A DNA stretch of 64,000 nt from Acidimicrobiia bacterium (lineage in GTDB: Bacteria; Actinomycetota; Acidimicrobiia; Spongiisociales; UBA5794), in the NCBI GenBank assembly GCA_041393965.1, contig JAWKJB010000002.1:620001-684000 (forward strand), in the 5' to 3' direction. Under the pieces are notes generated by a model that saw only the letters and a program-made list of their open reading frames with translations, had not been told where the DNA came from and searched no databases. Positions 7,378 through 14,915 of this stretch are shown in pieces (positions within the stretch are counted from its first letter, which is position 1; every line of letters starts with the position of its first letter). The translations under genes and the position numbers were made by a program.

Positions 7378-7934
7378 ATCGGGAACTGTTCAATGCTCCG
7401 AACACGGTCTCGATCATCCGACTCCTCTGCATCCCGGTATTCGTATGGCTCATCGTCTCGGACAACGAAGGCTGGGCGGGGGTACTCCTCGCGGTGATCG
7501 GAGCAACCGATTGGGTCGATGGCTACCTGGCCCGTCGATTGAATCAGGTGACCGAGATCGGGAAGCTCCTCGATCCCATCGCTGACCGCATTGCCGTTGC
7601 CGTTGCCGTGATTGCTGGGCTGTGGGCGGGGATCCTTCCAGCATGGTTCGGCTGGGCACTCATCGTCCGAGAGCTGCTGGTCGGGCTCGGGGCCATCTAC
7701 GGGTGGATGCACGGCATCACGCGGCTCGATGTTCGATGGACCGGCAAGGTGGCGACCTTCGCCTTGTACGCTGCCGTGTCGGGCTTCTACATCGGGGACG
7801 GGTTCGACCTTGAGTGGCTGACGGTGTGCGCCTACCTTGTCGGTGTCCCGGGCCTCATCCTCTACTACTGGGTGGCGCTGTGGTACGCAGGCGACATGGT
7901 GGCGGCCCGACGCGCGCAGCCGGAGGCACCGTAG
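7374..7934 (+). CDS. pgsA: CDP-diacylglycerol-glycerol-3-phosphate 3-phosphatidyltransferase
   Basis: Membrane enzyme that makes phosphatidylglycerol phosphate from CDP-diacylglycerol and glycerol-3-phosphate. The CDP-alcohol phosphotransferase signature D-x2-D-G-x2-A-R-x8-G-x3-D-x3-D is complete: 'DWVDGYLARRLNQVTEIGKLLDPIADR' split over about residues 45-71. Around it are five or six hydrophobic segments. At 186 aa it has normal size. The TTG start at 7374 is chosen because TTGA overlaps the previous stop and gives the typical N-terminus 'NAPNTVSIIRLLCIPVFV'. A related phosphatidylinositol-phosphate synthase cannot be fully excluded, but the N-terminal block favours PgsA. Confidence 0.85.
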   Translation: MNRELFNAPNTVSIIRLLCIPVFVWLIVSDNEGWAGVLLAVIGATDWVDGYLARRLNQVTEIGKLLDPIADRIAVAVAVIAGLWAGILPAWFGWALIVRELLVGLGAIYGWMHGITRLDVRWTGKVATFALYAAVSGFYIGDGFDLEWLTVCAYLVGVPGLILYYWVALWYAGDMVAARRAQPEAP

Positions 7935-8037
7935 GCAGGGTTCGGCGAAGAACCGGTGCGGGTGGCGACCGGGTTCCGCAAGCCGGTCTGATATCGTCGT
8001 TTGCGCCAGCACCGGACCAACAGGGAGCACCACCGGC

Positions 8038-8415
8038 ATGAACTTCCCCGATGATCTCAGATACGCCGCGAACCACGAGTGGGCACGACGCGACGGTGAT
8101 GTCGTGACGGTTGGTATCTCCGACTTCGCCCAGGACGCCCTCGGCGATGTCGTCTATGTCGACCTCCCACAGATCGGTGCGAAGGTCTCGGCGGGGGATG
8201 CCCTTGCCGAGGTCGAGTCGACCAAGTCTCTTTCGGATATCTACGCACCGGTGTCGGGAACCGTGACGAGCGTCAATGGGGTGCTTGCAGACCAGCCCGA
8301 ACTCATCAACAGCGATCCGTACGGCGCAGGCTGGATTCTCAAGATCGAAATGAGCGATCCGGGCGAGCTCGAAGCGCTCGCCGATGCTTCGACCTACCGC
8401 GCCAACCTCGCATAG
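8038..8415 (+). CDS. gcvH: Glycine cleavage system H protein
   Basis: Lipoyl carrier protein of the glycine cleavage system. The 125-aa product has the standard N-terminus 'YAANHEWARRDGDVVTVGIS', the lipoylation site Lys 63 in 'EVESTKSLSD', and the closing 'INSDPYGAGWILKIEM'. It shuttles the methylamine group between GcvP and GcvT; gcvT lies at 13869 in the same gene neighbourhood, while gcvP is not in the window. ATG at 8038 gives the normal length. The 100 bases upstream show no recognisable glycine riboswitch. Confidence 0.96.
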   Translation: MNFPDDLRYAANHEWARRDGDVVTVGISDFAQDALGDVVYVDLPQIGAKVSAGDALAEVESTKSLSDIYAPVSGTVTSVNGVLADQPELINSDPYGAGWILKIEMSDPGELEALADASTYRANLA

Positions 8416-8484
8416 CGGGTTTCCTCCCACCGTTCAGGGATGAGGTTCGACCACAACTTGAGGGTTTGCCGGTAGCATGGTCCC

Positions 8485-8919
8485 ATGTCCGACAGGGAAG
8501 CTCCAGAAGGCGACGGGACCGCCGGCCATGTCCCGATCGACCAAGACCCGACGATCGTCTGGAAACCGGTCGCAGGGTCCGACGCCGCATCCGAAACCAC
8601 CGGCAGCCGCGTTGCCGGCGCGTTTGCCTGGGCGTTGACCATCGAGAACGGGCCCCAAGCCGGCCTGACCTATGTGCTGGGACCCGGCAATACGGTTGCA
8701 GGCCGCGGCGGTGACTGCGCGATCTTTCTGGCGGATGTCACGGTGTCGCGCGAGCACGCTCGCTTCTCGGTAGACGCCAACACATTATCCGTCACCGATC
8801 TCGGGTCGACCAACGGTACCTATGTGAACGGCAAGCGGTACGAAGCCGGTCGGCTCAACGAGGGGGACGAGCTGATGATCGGCAAGTTCCACCTGCGGGT
8901 TTCGCGCGGACATGGCTGA
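8485..8919 (+). CDS. garA: FHA-domain protein, GarA-like
   Basis: 144 aa. The C-terminal 80 residues form a forkhead-associated domain with all the phosphothreonine-binding landmarks: 'GRGGDCAI', 'VSREHARF', and 'DLGSTNGTYVNGK'. The N-terminal 60 residues are disordered and contain 'DQDPTIVW' with Thr 23, in the place where mycobacterial GarA carries its kinase-phosphorylated threonine. GarA switches carbon flow around 2-oxoglutarate in actinobacteria. The position directly after gcvH and before a MerR gene is the mycobacterial gcvH-garA-ftsR order, which supports the assignment. The phosphorylation site is inferred; the mycobacterial ETT motif is not strictly kept. Confidence 0.82.
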   Translation: MSDREAPEGDGTAGHVPIDQDPTIVWKPVAGSDAASETTGSRVAGAFAWALTIENGPQAGLTYVLGPGNTVAGRGGDCAIFLADVTVSREHARFSVDANTLSVTDLGSTNGTYVNGKRYEAGRLNEGDELMIGKFHLRVSRGHG

Positions 8920-9631
8920 GCTGCGGGCGGTCGGATCGGCCCCACGACGCACCCACACCATCGGCGAGGTCATCAACCTGCTCCGTGAGGACTATCCCGA
9001 AGTGTCGGTTTCGAAGCTTCGCTTTCTTGAATCCAAGGGGTTGGTGTCCCCTGATCGTTCGTCATCCGGATACCGGATCTACACCGACGACGATGTGCGA
9101 CGCATTCGTTTCGTGCTCTCCGAACAACGGGATCACTATCTGCCGCTCAAGGTGATCAAATCCAAGCTCACAGCATGGGAGCATGGCGAGGAATCGCCGG
9201 TCGCGCCAGACAAGGGAGCCCCTCCAGAGGCATACTTCGCGACCTCAGGCGTGTCTCTGTCGTTTTCCGAGATTGTGCGTTCGTCCGGCTTGAGTCCCGA
9301 CCAGGCCGAGGCCGTCATCAAGGAGGGAATCCTTGCTCCTACGACGCTTCCGGACGGCACACGGACCTTCTCCGACGCAGATCTCACTATTGCGAGAGCG
9401 GTGCATCGTCTCCTCGGTCGGGGGATCGAGGTTCGCCATCTGCGTGGGATCCGCCTTGCGGCCGATCGACAGACCGATCTCCTTGGCCAGCTGGTCGCTC
9501 CCATGCTCCGCCACCGGAATCCCGACAATCAGCGACGGTCCGAAGAGATCCTGTCGGACACGGCCCAGGCGGCATCGATCATCCAGGAAACGCTGATCCG
9601 CAGTAGGCTTCGCAAGCTACTCGACCACTGA
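8912..9631 (+). CDS. ftsR: MerR-family regulator, FtsR-like (Rv1828 type)
   Basis: 239 aa. An N-terminal winged-helix MerR DNA-binding domain reads 'HTIGEVINLLREDYPEVSVSKLRFLESKGLVSP' (about residues 12-44) followed by 'RSSSGYRIYTDDDVRRIRFVL'. A second helix-turn-helix-like region follows, 'SFSEIVRSSGLSPDQAEAVIKEGIL', as in the Rv1828/FtsR family, which controls ftsZ in corynebacteria. Position after garA matches that family. ATG at 8912 overlaps the FHA gene by 8 bases. No metal-binding cysteines are present, so it is not a metal sensor. Confidence 0.82.
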   Translation: MAELRAVGSAPRRTHTIGEVINLLREDYPEVSVSKLRFLESKGLVSPDRSSSGYRIYTDDDVRRIRFVLSEQRDHYLPLKVIKSKLTAWEHGEESPVAPDKGAPPEAYFATSGVSLSFSEIVRSSGLSPDQAEAVIKEGILAPTTLPDGTRTFSDADLTIARAVHRLLGRGIEVRHLRGIRLAADRQTDLLGQLVAPMLRHRNPDNQRRSEEILSDTAQAASIIQETLIRSRLRKLLDH

Positions 9632-10677
9632 TGTTTGCACTCCCGCTCGTCTCCATGGCGCTCACCGCGTCCCTCCTCGGCCCACCCGGGCTCCCGCCGG
9701 CCGAACCGTCAGACGCGCCATCGATCCCGACGGTCACCGCCGACCGCTGGATCGTGTACGACGCGAGCGCCGATGTCGTCCTCGCCTCATGGAACGCAAA
9801 CGATCGGGCACCGATGGCTTCGGTCACGAAGGTGATGACGGCGATCATCGTCCTCGAGAACGCCGACCTGAACACGACGGTCACCGTACCCGGGTTTGCC
9901 ACCGGATCGAGGGGATCGACAGCAGGTCTTGTGGCAGGGGAGGAGTGGACGATCGGTGATCTGCTCATCGCGATGCTCGTACGGTCCGGCAACGATGCCG
10001 CCCTCACCCTCGCGTACCATGTCGGCGGCGATTCCGTCTCGTCGTTTGTCGACATGATGAACGCCAAGGCGGTGGAGCTCGGCTTGCGAGACACCCACTT
10101 CGCAAACCCCAACGGTCTCGACAACGAAGAGCACTACTCGACAGCGAGCGATCTGCTGAAGCTCATCATCGCCGCACAGGACTATCCCGATGTGCAGCGG
10201 ATTGCACGGATCAAGCTCGTCAGCATGCCTGCCGGTCCAAACGGAAGCCCGCGTACCTTTACGAACACAAACAAGCTGCTCGGTACCTATCCGGGCGTCG
10301 TGGGGCTCAAGACCGGGGACACCCCATGGGCGGACAAGGTGCTGCTCGGTGTCACCGAACGCGCCGGCCGGGCCATCTACACCGTCGTGATGCACTCAGA
10401 CGACCACTTCGCCGACACGCGAGAGCTCATCGACTGGGCCTACAACACCTACACGATCAAGGACCGGTGGATGCGCGTCTTCTACAGCGAGGAGGGAGGC
10501 GGCGGCAGCGCGGTCACTCCCGGCGACCTCTCAGAGAGCCACGAACGGCGACTTCGCGCGATGCCGGCACTCGACGACGGCCAGTGGAACACCTCATCCA
10601 TTGTGGACCTGCCGAAAGCGGAAGCCATCGGACGCTGGATCCGAGAAGCGATTCCGTCCGTCGCTGGTGGAGAATGA
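9631..10677 (+). CDS. D-alanyl-D-alanine carboxypeptidase (penicillin-binding protein 5 type)
   Basis: 348 aa, exported serine peptidase trimming peptidoglycan pentapeptides. A short N-terminal hydrophobic segment looks like a weak signal peptide. All three active-site motifs are present in order: S-V-T-K in 'MASVTKVMTAIIVLE' (about residue 65), S-G-N in 'VRSGNDAALTLAYHVGG' (about 115), and K-T-G in 'GLKTGDTPWADKVLLG' (about 227). It lacks the C-terminal amphipathic anchor of E. coli PBP5, so its membrane attachment, if any, is through the N-terminus. ATG shares one base with the ftsR stop, and its own stop overlaps the next ATG by 4 bases. Confidence 0.92.
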   Translation: MFALPLVSMALTASLLGPPGLPPAEPSDAPSIPTVTADRWIVYDASADVVLASWNANDRAPMASVTKVMTAIIVLENADLNTTVTVPGFATGSRGSTAGLVAGEEWTIGDLLIAMLVRSGNDAALTLAYHVGGDSVSSFVDMMNAKAVELGLRDTHFANPNGLDNEEHYSTASDLLKLIIAAQDYPDVQRIARIKLVSMPAGPNGSPRTFTNTNKLLGTYPGVVGLKTGDTPWADKVLLGVTERAGRAIYTVVMHSDDHFADTRELIDWAYNTYTIKDRWMRVFYSEEGGGGSAVTPGDLSESHERRLRAMPALDDGQWNTSSIVDLPKAEAIGRWIREAIPSVAGGE

Positions 10678-11258
10678 ACCAAGATTTCGTTGAGGTCATC
10701 GCAGAAGACACGATCTCACGCAGAGTGACTGAGCTTGCAGCTGACATCGCAGCCGACCACCCGTCGGGAGATCTCGTCGTGGTCGGCATTCTCAAGGGCT
10801 CCTTGCTCTTCATGAAGGACCTCCTCGACAATCTTCCGTTTGATTCAACGCCCCAGTTCCTTGCGCTCACAAGGTTCGGGACCGAGGGCCGTGTGTCGGT
10901 CACCCTCGACATCGATGAGGCGATCAACGGGAGAGACCTCCTTCTCGTGCTCGAAATCGTCGACACCGGCTTGACACTTGCCACCATCCAGCGGATGCTC
11001 CAAGCGAAGGATCCACGGTCGGTTCGCACCGTTGCGCTCCTCGACAAGGCACCTCGCCGCATCGTCGATGTCCCGATCGACTACCGCGGTTTCGAAGTCG
11101 GAGACGAGTACCTCCTGGGGTATGGACTCGACTGGAACGGGCTGTTCCGAAACCTGCGCTCGGTGTGGGCGGTGATGGACATGCCGAGATTCCTTGAGAA
11201 TCCTCAAGCGTTTGTCGACACCGCGTACCAGACGGAACGAGCATCGCTCGACGGGTGA
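10674..11258 (+). CDS. hpt: Hypoxanthine phosphoribosyltransferase-like protein
   Basis: 194 aa type I phosphoribosyltransferase, expected to salvage hypoxanthine and guanine with PRPP. The fold is clear: 'LVVVGILKGSLLFMKDLLD' (about residues 35-53) and the PRPP loop at about 90-102. The loop reads 'LLLVLEIVDTGLTL' where most Hpt proteins have an E-D pair before 'I-x-D-T-G-x-T-L', so the first acidic residue is leucine here. The closing 'FEVGDEYLLGYGLDWNGLFRNL' block is typical of Hpt. The altered loop could change activity. ATG at 10674 overlaps the previous stop. Confidence 0.85.
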   Translation: MNQDFVEVIAEDTISRRVTELAADIAADHPSGDLVVVGILKGSLLFMKDLLDNLPFDSTPQFLALTRFGTEGRVSVTLDIDEAINGRDLLLVLEIVDTGLTLATIQRMLQAKDPRSVRTVALLDKAPRRIVDVPIDYRGFEVGDEYLLGYGLDWNGLFRNLRSVWAVMDMPRFLENPQAFVDTAYQTERASLDG

Positions 11259-11270
11259 TAGGGTTCGAGC

Positions 11271-11768
11271 ATGGCCGACCATGTACCGCTCGATCTCGTC
11301 GGAGTTCGGATCGAACTCCCGACCAACACGCCGATCCTGCTGCTGCGCGAGCACGATGGCACCCGATACCTTCCCATCTGGATCGGGACACCGGAGGCGA
11401 CCGCGATCGCCCTCGCAAACGAAGGCGTCACGACCGAACGCCCGCTCACCCACGACCTGGCAGCCACGCTCATCCAGGAACTCGGAGCCACACTCACCGA
11501 GGTGGTCGTCACCGAACTGCGCGGTGGGACCTTCTACGCGGACCTGAAGCTCACCGTCGGAGGAGACATCCATACCATCTCGTCGCGACCGTCCGATGCC
11601 GTTGCGATCGCCGTGAGGCTCGATGTGCCACTGTTTGCCGACCGGGATGTTCTCGATGAGGCTGGGGTTGAGATCCGGGACCAGTCGGATGAAGAGGAAA
11701 TCGAGAAGTTCAAGGAGTTCCTCGAACAGGTCGGGCCGGAGGACTTCGGTCCCACCTCGCCCCAGTGA
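11271..11768 (+). CDS. Bifunctional nuclease (BFN/DUF151) domain protein
   Basis: 165 aa single-domain protein of the DUF151/BFN family. Recognisable blocks are 'VPLDLVGVRIELPTNTPILLLRE', 'YLPIWIGTPEATAIALA', 'RPLTHDLAATLIQELGA', 'GGTFYADLKLTVGG' and 'SSRPSDAVAIAVRLDVPLFA'. The C-terminal 30 residues are acidic and probably helical. The homologous gene in mycobacteria (Rv1829) also sits between two MerR genes, as here. The nuclease activity was reported for plant homologues; in actinobacteria the role is unproven. Its stop overlaps the next GTG. Confidence 0.88.
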   Translation: MADHVPLDLVGVRIELPTNTPILLLREHDGTRYLPIWIGTPEATAIALANEGVTTERPLTHDLAATLIQELGATLTEVVVTELRGGTFYADLKLTVGGDIHTISSRPSDAVAIAVRLDVPLFADRDVLDEAGVEIRDQSDEEEIEKFKEFLEQVGPEDFGPTSPQ

Positions 11769-12778
11769 GGCTTCCTCGCAATCTCCAGGCAGGGATCTTG
11801 GGTCTGCTCCTCGTGATCGGCGTCGGCGGCGTCGGGTTCGTGGTGATCGGTCATCTTGCGTGGGGTGATGCCTTCTACGCGACGATGATCACGATCTCAA
11901 CACTCGGGTCATCCGAAGTCGGGGGCCCCTACGATGGGTGGACGCGAATCTGGGTCGTCGTCGTACTCGTCGCGGGCATGGGAGCGGCGTTGTACACCGC
12001 GACCGCCGTCGTCGAGTACGGTTTCGAAACCGTGATCGGATCCGACTATCGGAAACGCCGGAAGATGACCAAGGAGATCAACCGGATGGAGAACCATGTC
12101 ATCGTCTGCGGCTTCGGCAGAGTCGGATCGACGGCGTGGAAGGCCCTCGATCGTGACGGTATCGAGTCGGTTGTCATCGAACGCGACCCGGAGATTGCCG
12201 AGCGAGCCATGGCGTTGGGCGCCAGCGTCGTGGAAGGAGACGCCACCAAGGACGGCGTGCTGCTCGAAGCTCACGCCGAATCGGCAGCAGCCGTGATCGC
12301 CGCGGTTGCCTCACCAAGCGACAACCTCGTCATCACCTTGTCGGTCAAGTCGCTACATCCCGACATCGCGGTCGCGGCACGGGCCGTGGATGAGGAGACG
12401 GAAAAGAAGCTGACGCTTGCCGGAGCGACCGCCGTGGTCACCCCCGAGCTCGTCGGCGGCGAACGAATGGCAGCGCTCGCGACCGAACCGGCGCTGGTGG
12501 GATTCCTCGACGCGGTTGCGTCGAATTCAACGATGGACTTTCGGATCAAGCGATTCACCATCGCGCCCGATTCACCGCTCGTCGGCAGGAGTCTCGCCGA
12601 CCTGAACCTGCGGGCTGACACCGGCGCCATGATCATCGGTGTTGCGACCGGGCACACCAATGTGCGAATCAACCCCGACCCTCGGGCACCGTTCGAGGTC
12701 GGAGAAGTCCTGTATGGGCTCGGCTCGATGAGCGACCTCGACAAGCTCTCATCAATCATCGATCCTTCCGCACGATAG
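11765..12778 (+). CDS. K+ channel-like protein with RCK (TrkA-N/TrkA-C) domains and altered selectivity filter
   Basis: 337 aa two-TM channel subunit. TM1 is at about residues 9-31, the pore loop at 33-52, and TM2 at about 60-80, followed by a basic linker. A TrkA-N Rossmann domain starts at 'HVIVCGFGRVG' (about residue 113) and a TrkA-C domain covers the last 80 residues ('FTIAPDSPLVGRSLADLNL'). The pore sequence is T-L-G-S-S (46-50) rather than the K+ filter T-V-G-Y/F-G, so potassium selectivity cannot be assumed. The cytoplasmic NAD(P)/ligand-binding module is intact. GTG at 11765 overlaps the preceding stop (GTGA). Confidence 0.85.
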   Translation: MRLPRNLQAGILGLLLVIGVGGVGFVVIGHLAWGDAFYATMITISTLGSSEVGGPYDGWTRIWVVVVLVAGMGAALYTATAVVEYGFETVIGSDYRKRRKMTKEINRMENHVIVCGFGRVGSTAWKALDRDGIESVVIERDPEIAERAMALGASVVEGDATKDGVLLEAHAESAAAVIAAVASPSDNLVITLSVKSLHPDIAVAARAVDEETEKKLTLAGATAVVTPELVGGERMAALATEPALVGFLDAVASNSTMDFRIKRFTIAPDSPLVGRSLADLNLRADTGAMIIGVATGHTNVRINPDPRAPFEVGEVLYGLGSMSDLDKLSSIIDPSAR

Positions 12779-12799
12779 ACCGCACTTCGTCGGGCATCG

Positions 12800-12860
12800 T
12801 TGACAACACCATCGGCCGGTCGTAACTTGCCGTTCAGGTAATCCGCAGTGTGGAATTACC
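12800..12860 (+). promoter_or_regulatory. Candidate promoter and inverted repeat ahead of the MerR gene
   Basis: TTGACA (12800-12805) is followed after 17 bases by TAACTT (12823-12828), a credible vegetative promoter. Just downstream an inverted repeat GGTAAT (12837-12842) / ATTACC (12855-12860) could be a binding site for the MerR-type product encoded at 12892. It is the first sizeable gap after a long run of overlapping genes, so a new transcription unit is expected here. Factor binding is inferred. Confidence 0.45.
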
Positions 12861-12891
12861 GACATGTAACCTCTGGGCAGGAGATTCCAAT

Positions 12892-13377
12892 ATGGCACAC
12901 ACGGACGCATCGCTCGGATTCCGTTCACCACAGGTCTGCACCGTGGTGGGCATCACCTACCGACAACTCGACTACTGGGACCGTTCCGGGCTTCTCGGCC
13001 CCTCGGTCCGTTCCGCCACCGGATCCGGAACCCAGCGTCTGTACTCGTTCGAGGACATCGTCACGCTTCGTCTCATCAAGCGCCTGAGCGACGCAGGCAC
13101 GAGTCTTCAGAAGATCAGGGCCGCGTTCGAACAGCTCGACACACAGATGGGGGAGACCTGGCGCCAAAGCGACATCACGCTGCTGTCGGACGGATCGACG
13201 ATCTACGCCGCGACGAGCCCGGAAGAAGTTGTCGACCTTTTCCGCAAGGGGCAGGGTGTCTTCGGCATCGCCGTTGGTGTCGTGCAGCACGAACTCGCAG
13301 GCGAGATCTACGAACTCTTCCCCGACCACGCACAAGTGGTTGCCCCATCGGCGATCTCGGGAGCGGCAGGAACCTGA
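12892..13377 (+). CDS. MerR-family regulator (Rv1830 type)
   Basis: 161 aa. The winged helix-turn-helix reads 'FRSPQVCTVVGITYRQLDYWDRSGLL' (about residues 9-34), then 'GSGTQRLYSFEDIVTLRLIKRLSDAGTSLQKIR'. The C-terminal part is a small conserved domain ending in 'VVQHELAGEIYELFP'. In mycobacteria the equivalent gene follows the BFN gene, as it does here after the intervening channel gene. ATG at 12892 is preferred over upstream starts because it follows a GGAG ribosome-binding site and gives the normal family N-terminus. No effector-binding cysteines are seen. Confidence 0.82.
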   Translation: MAHTDASLGFRSPQVCTVVGITYRQLDYWDRSGLLGPSVRSATGSGTQRLYSFEDIVTLRLIKRLSDAGTSLQKIRAAFEQLDTQMGETWRQSDITLLSDGSTIYAATSPEEVVDLFRKGQGVFGIAVGVVQHELAGEIYELFPDHAQVVAPSAISGAAGT

Positions 13378-13817
13378 CCACGGACGATCTCTTCGGGCCG
13401 TCACCGGCCGAACTCACCGACTTCGCCCACAACAGCGAGCGGGAATTCGCCCGACTCCTCGACTTCTACGGAATCGAGTGGCACTACGAACCCCGCGAGT
13501 TCCCGATCGAATGGGACGACTCAGGCGAGCCAACGAAGCTGTTCCGACCCGACTTCTACCTCCCGGACGAGGACATCTACATCGAGATCACGACGATGTC
13601 CCAGAAGCTCGTGACGAAGAAGAACCGAAAAGTGCGTCGACTCCGCAAGCTGTACCCCGAGATTCGCTGCAAGGTCTTCTACCAGCGCGACTACTTGCAT
13701 CTGCTCGTGAAGTACGGACTTGAGGAGCCAGACGCCTCGCTCGAACATCCGGTCCCTACTCGAATCCCGGGACCGCCCGAGGTGCTCGATCTGGGGCAAG
13801 AGGCCGACGCCTGCTGA
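13374..13817 (+). CDS. PD-(D/E)xK nuclease-fold protein, probable CTG start
   Basis: The frame is conserved well upstream of its first ATG (13596). From CTG at 13374 the product is 147 aa beginning 'TTDDLFGPSPAELTDFAHNSE'. It has the core of a PD-(D/E)xK fold: 'EREFARLLDFYGIEWHYEP', then 'FRPDFYLPDEDIYIEITTM' in which D (of PD) and E fit the metal ligands, while the usual lysine is threonine. Similar layouts occur in Vsr/DUF559-like endonucleases. No ATG, GTG or TTG lies between the MerR gene body and the catalytic region. CTG overlaps the MerR stop as CTGA, mirroring the ATGA/GTGA/TTGA couplings of neighbouring genes. Function unknown; possibly DNA repair or RNA processing. Confidence 0.62.
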   Translation: MTTDDLFGPSPAELTDFAHNSEREFARLLDFYGIEWHYEPREFPIEWDDSGEPTKLFRPDFYLPDEDIYIEITTMSQKLVTKKNRKVRRLRKLYPEIRCKVFYQRDYLHLLVKYGLEEPDASLEHPVPTRIPGPPEVLDLGQEADAC

Positions 13818-13868
13818 CACTAGGCTCGCGGAGCACCCTGACTGGGTGTTGAACCAAGGAGGTGGGCG

Positions 13869-14915
13869 GTGCCCGCATCGCCACTGCACGATGTTCATGT
13901 GGATGCTGGCGCACGATTCACCGACTTCGGCGGTTGGACGATGCCGGTGCAGTACCGGGGGGTGCTCGACGAACACCACACCGTTCGCACCGCAGCGGGG
14001 GTCTTCGATGTGTCACACCTCGGCCGCTTCGAGGTCTCGGGCCCCGGAGCCGTCCGCCTCCTCGAAACGCAACTGTGCAACGACATCAACAAGATCGGGC
14101 CGGGACGAGCCCAGTACACGATGGCCCTCAACGAGCGCGGCGGGATCGAGGACGACATCATCGTGTGGTGGGTCGACGACGAACGATGGTGGGTGATGCC
14201 GAACGGGACGAACTTCGACGAGATGCTCGCCCGGTTCCGTCACGCAGTGCAAGACGATGTCACCTTTGTGGATGTGCGATCCGACACGGTACTGCTCGCC
14301 GTCCAGGGTCCAAGCGCCCCCGCGACCATCGAGACGGTGTTGGGGTTCACCCCTCGACGGTTCCGAGTCGAGACGGGTGAGTATGCCGGATCACGGGTCG
14401 TTGCGGCCGGCACCGGCTATACGGGGGAGCCGGGTGCCGAGATATGCGTTGCTGCTGGCACCGCTGAGGCACTGTGGACCGAGCTGATCCACAAGGGTGT
14501 TGAACCGGCAGGGCTTGGTGCCCGTGACACGCTCCGCCTCGAGATGGGCTTTCCGCTCTGGGGTCAGGATCTCACGGAGGACACCACTCCGGTGGAGGCG
14601 GGACTCGACTGGGTCGTGGCGTGGGACCATGACTTCGTCGGTCGGACAGCACTCGAAGCGATGCGCGACGATCCACCTTCGAAGCTTGTCGCCTTCACGA
14701 CCGAGGGCCGGATCATTCCTCGGCACGGCTATCGGGTCACCTCGACGACCGGTTCGGGGCTTGTCACATCGGGGAACTACTCACCGACGCTCGGACACGG
14801 CATCGGCCTTGCCTATGTCACACCCCCGCCCTCTGCAAACGACCAACTGACGGTCACCGTTCGCGGCAGTGAGGTGCCGGCGACAATGGTGGACCTTCCC
14901 TTCATCGATCGATGA
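13869..14915 (+). CDS. gcvT: Aminomethyltransferase (glycine cleavage T protein)
   Basis: 348 aa tetrahydrofolate-dependent aminomethyltransferase; it takes the methylamine from the H-protein lipoyl arm, releasing ammonia and forming methylene-THF. Family blocks: 'FGGWTMPVQYRGVLDEHHTVR' split at about residues 20-40, 'GVFDVSHLGRFEVSGPGA', 'YTGEPGAEICV', 'LGARDTLRLEMGFPLWGQDL', and the final 'GNYSPTLGHGIGLAYV'. The GTG start is fixed by a strong AAGGAGG site 7 bases upstream. Shares the locus with gcvH at 8038. Its stop overlaps the next ATG by 4 bases. Confidence 0.93.
   Translation: MPASPLHDVHVDAGARFTDFGGWTMPVQYRGVLDEHHTVRTAAGVFDVSHLGRFEVSGPGAVRLLETQLCNDINKIGPGRAQYTMALNERGGIEDDIIVWWVDDERWWVMPNGTNFDEMLARFRHAVQDDVTFVDVRSDTVLLAVQGPSAPATIETVLGFTPRRFRVETGEYAGSRVVAAGTGYTGEPGAEICVAAGTAEALWTELIHKGVEPAGLGARDTLRLEMGFPLWGQDLTEDTTPVEAGLDWVVAWDHDFVGRTALEAMRDDPPSKLVAFTTEGRIIPRHGYRVTSTTGSGLVTSGNYSPTLGHGIGLAYVTPPPSANDQLTVTVRGSEVPATMVDLPFIDR

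Noticed and set aside
7935..8037. Possible glycine riboswitch before gcvH
   Set aside because: GC-rich hairpins are present, but none of the conserved glycine-aptamer segments could be found.
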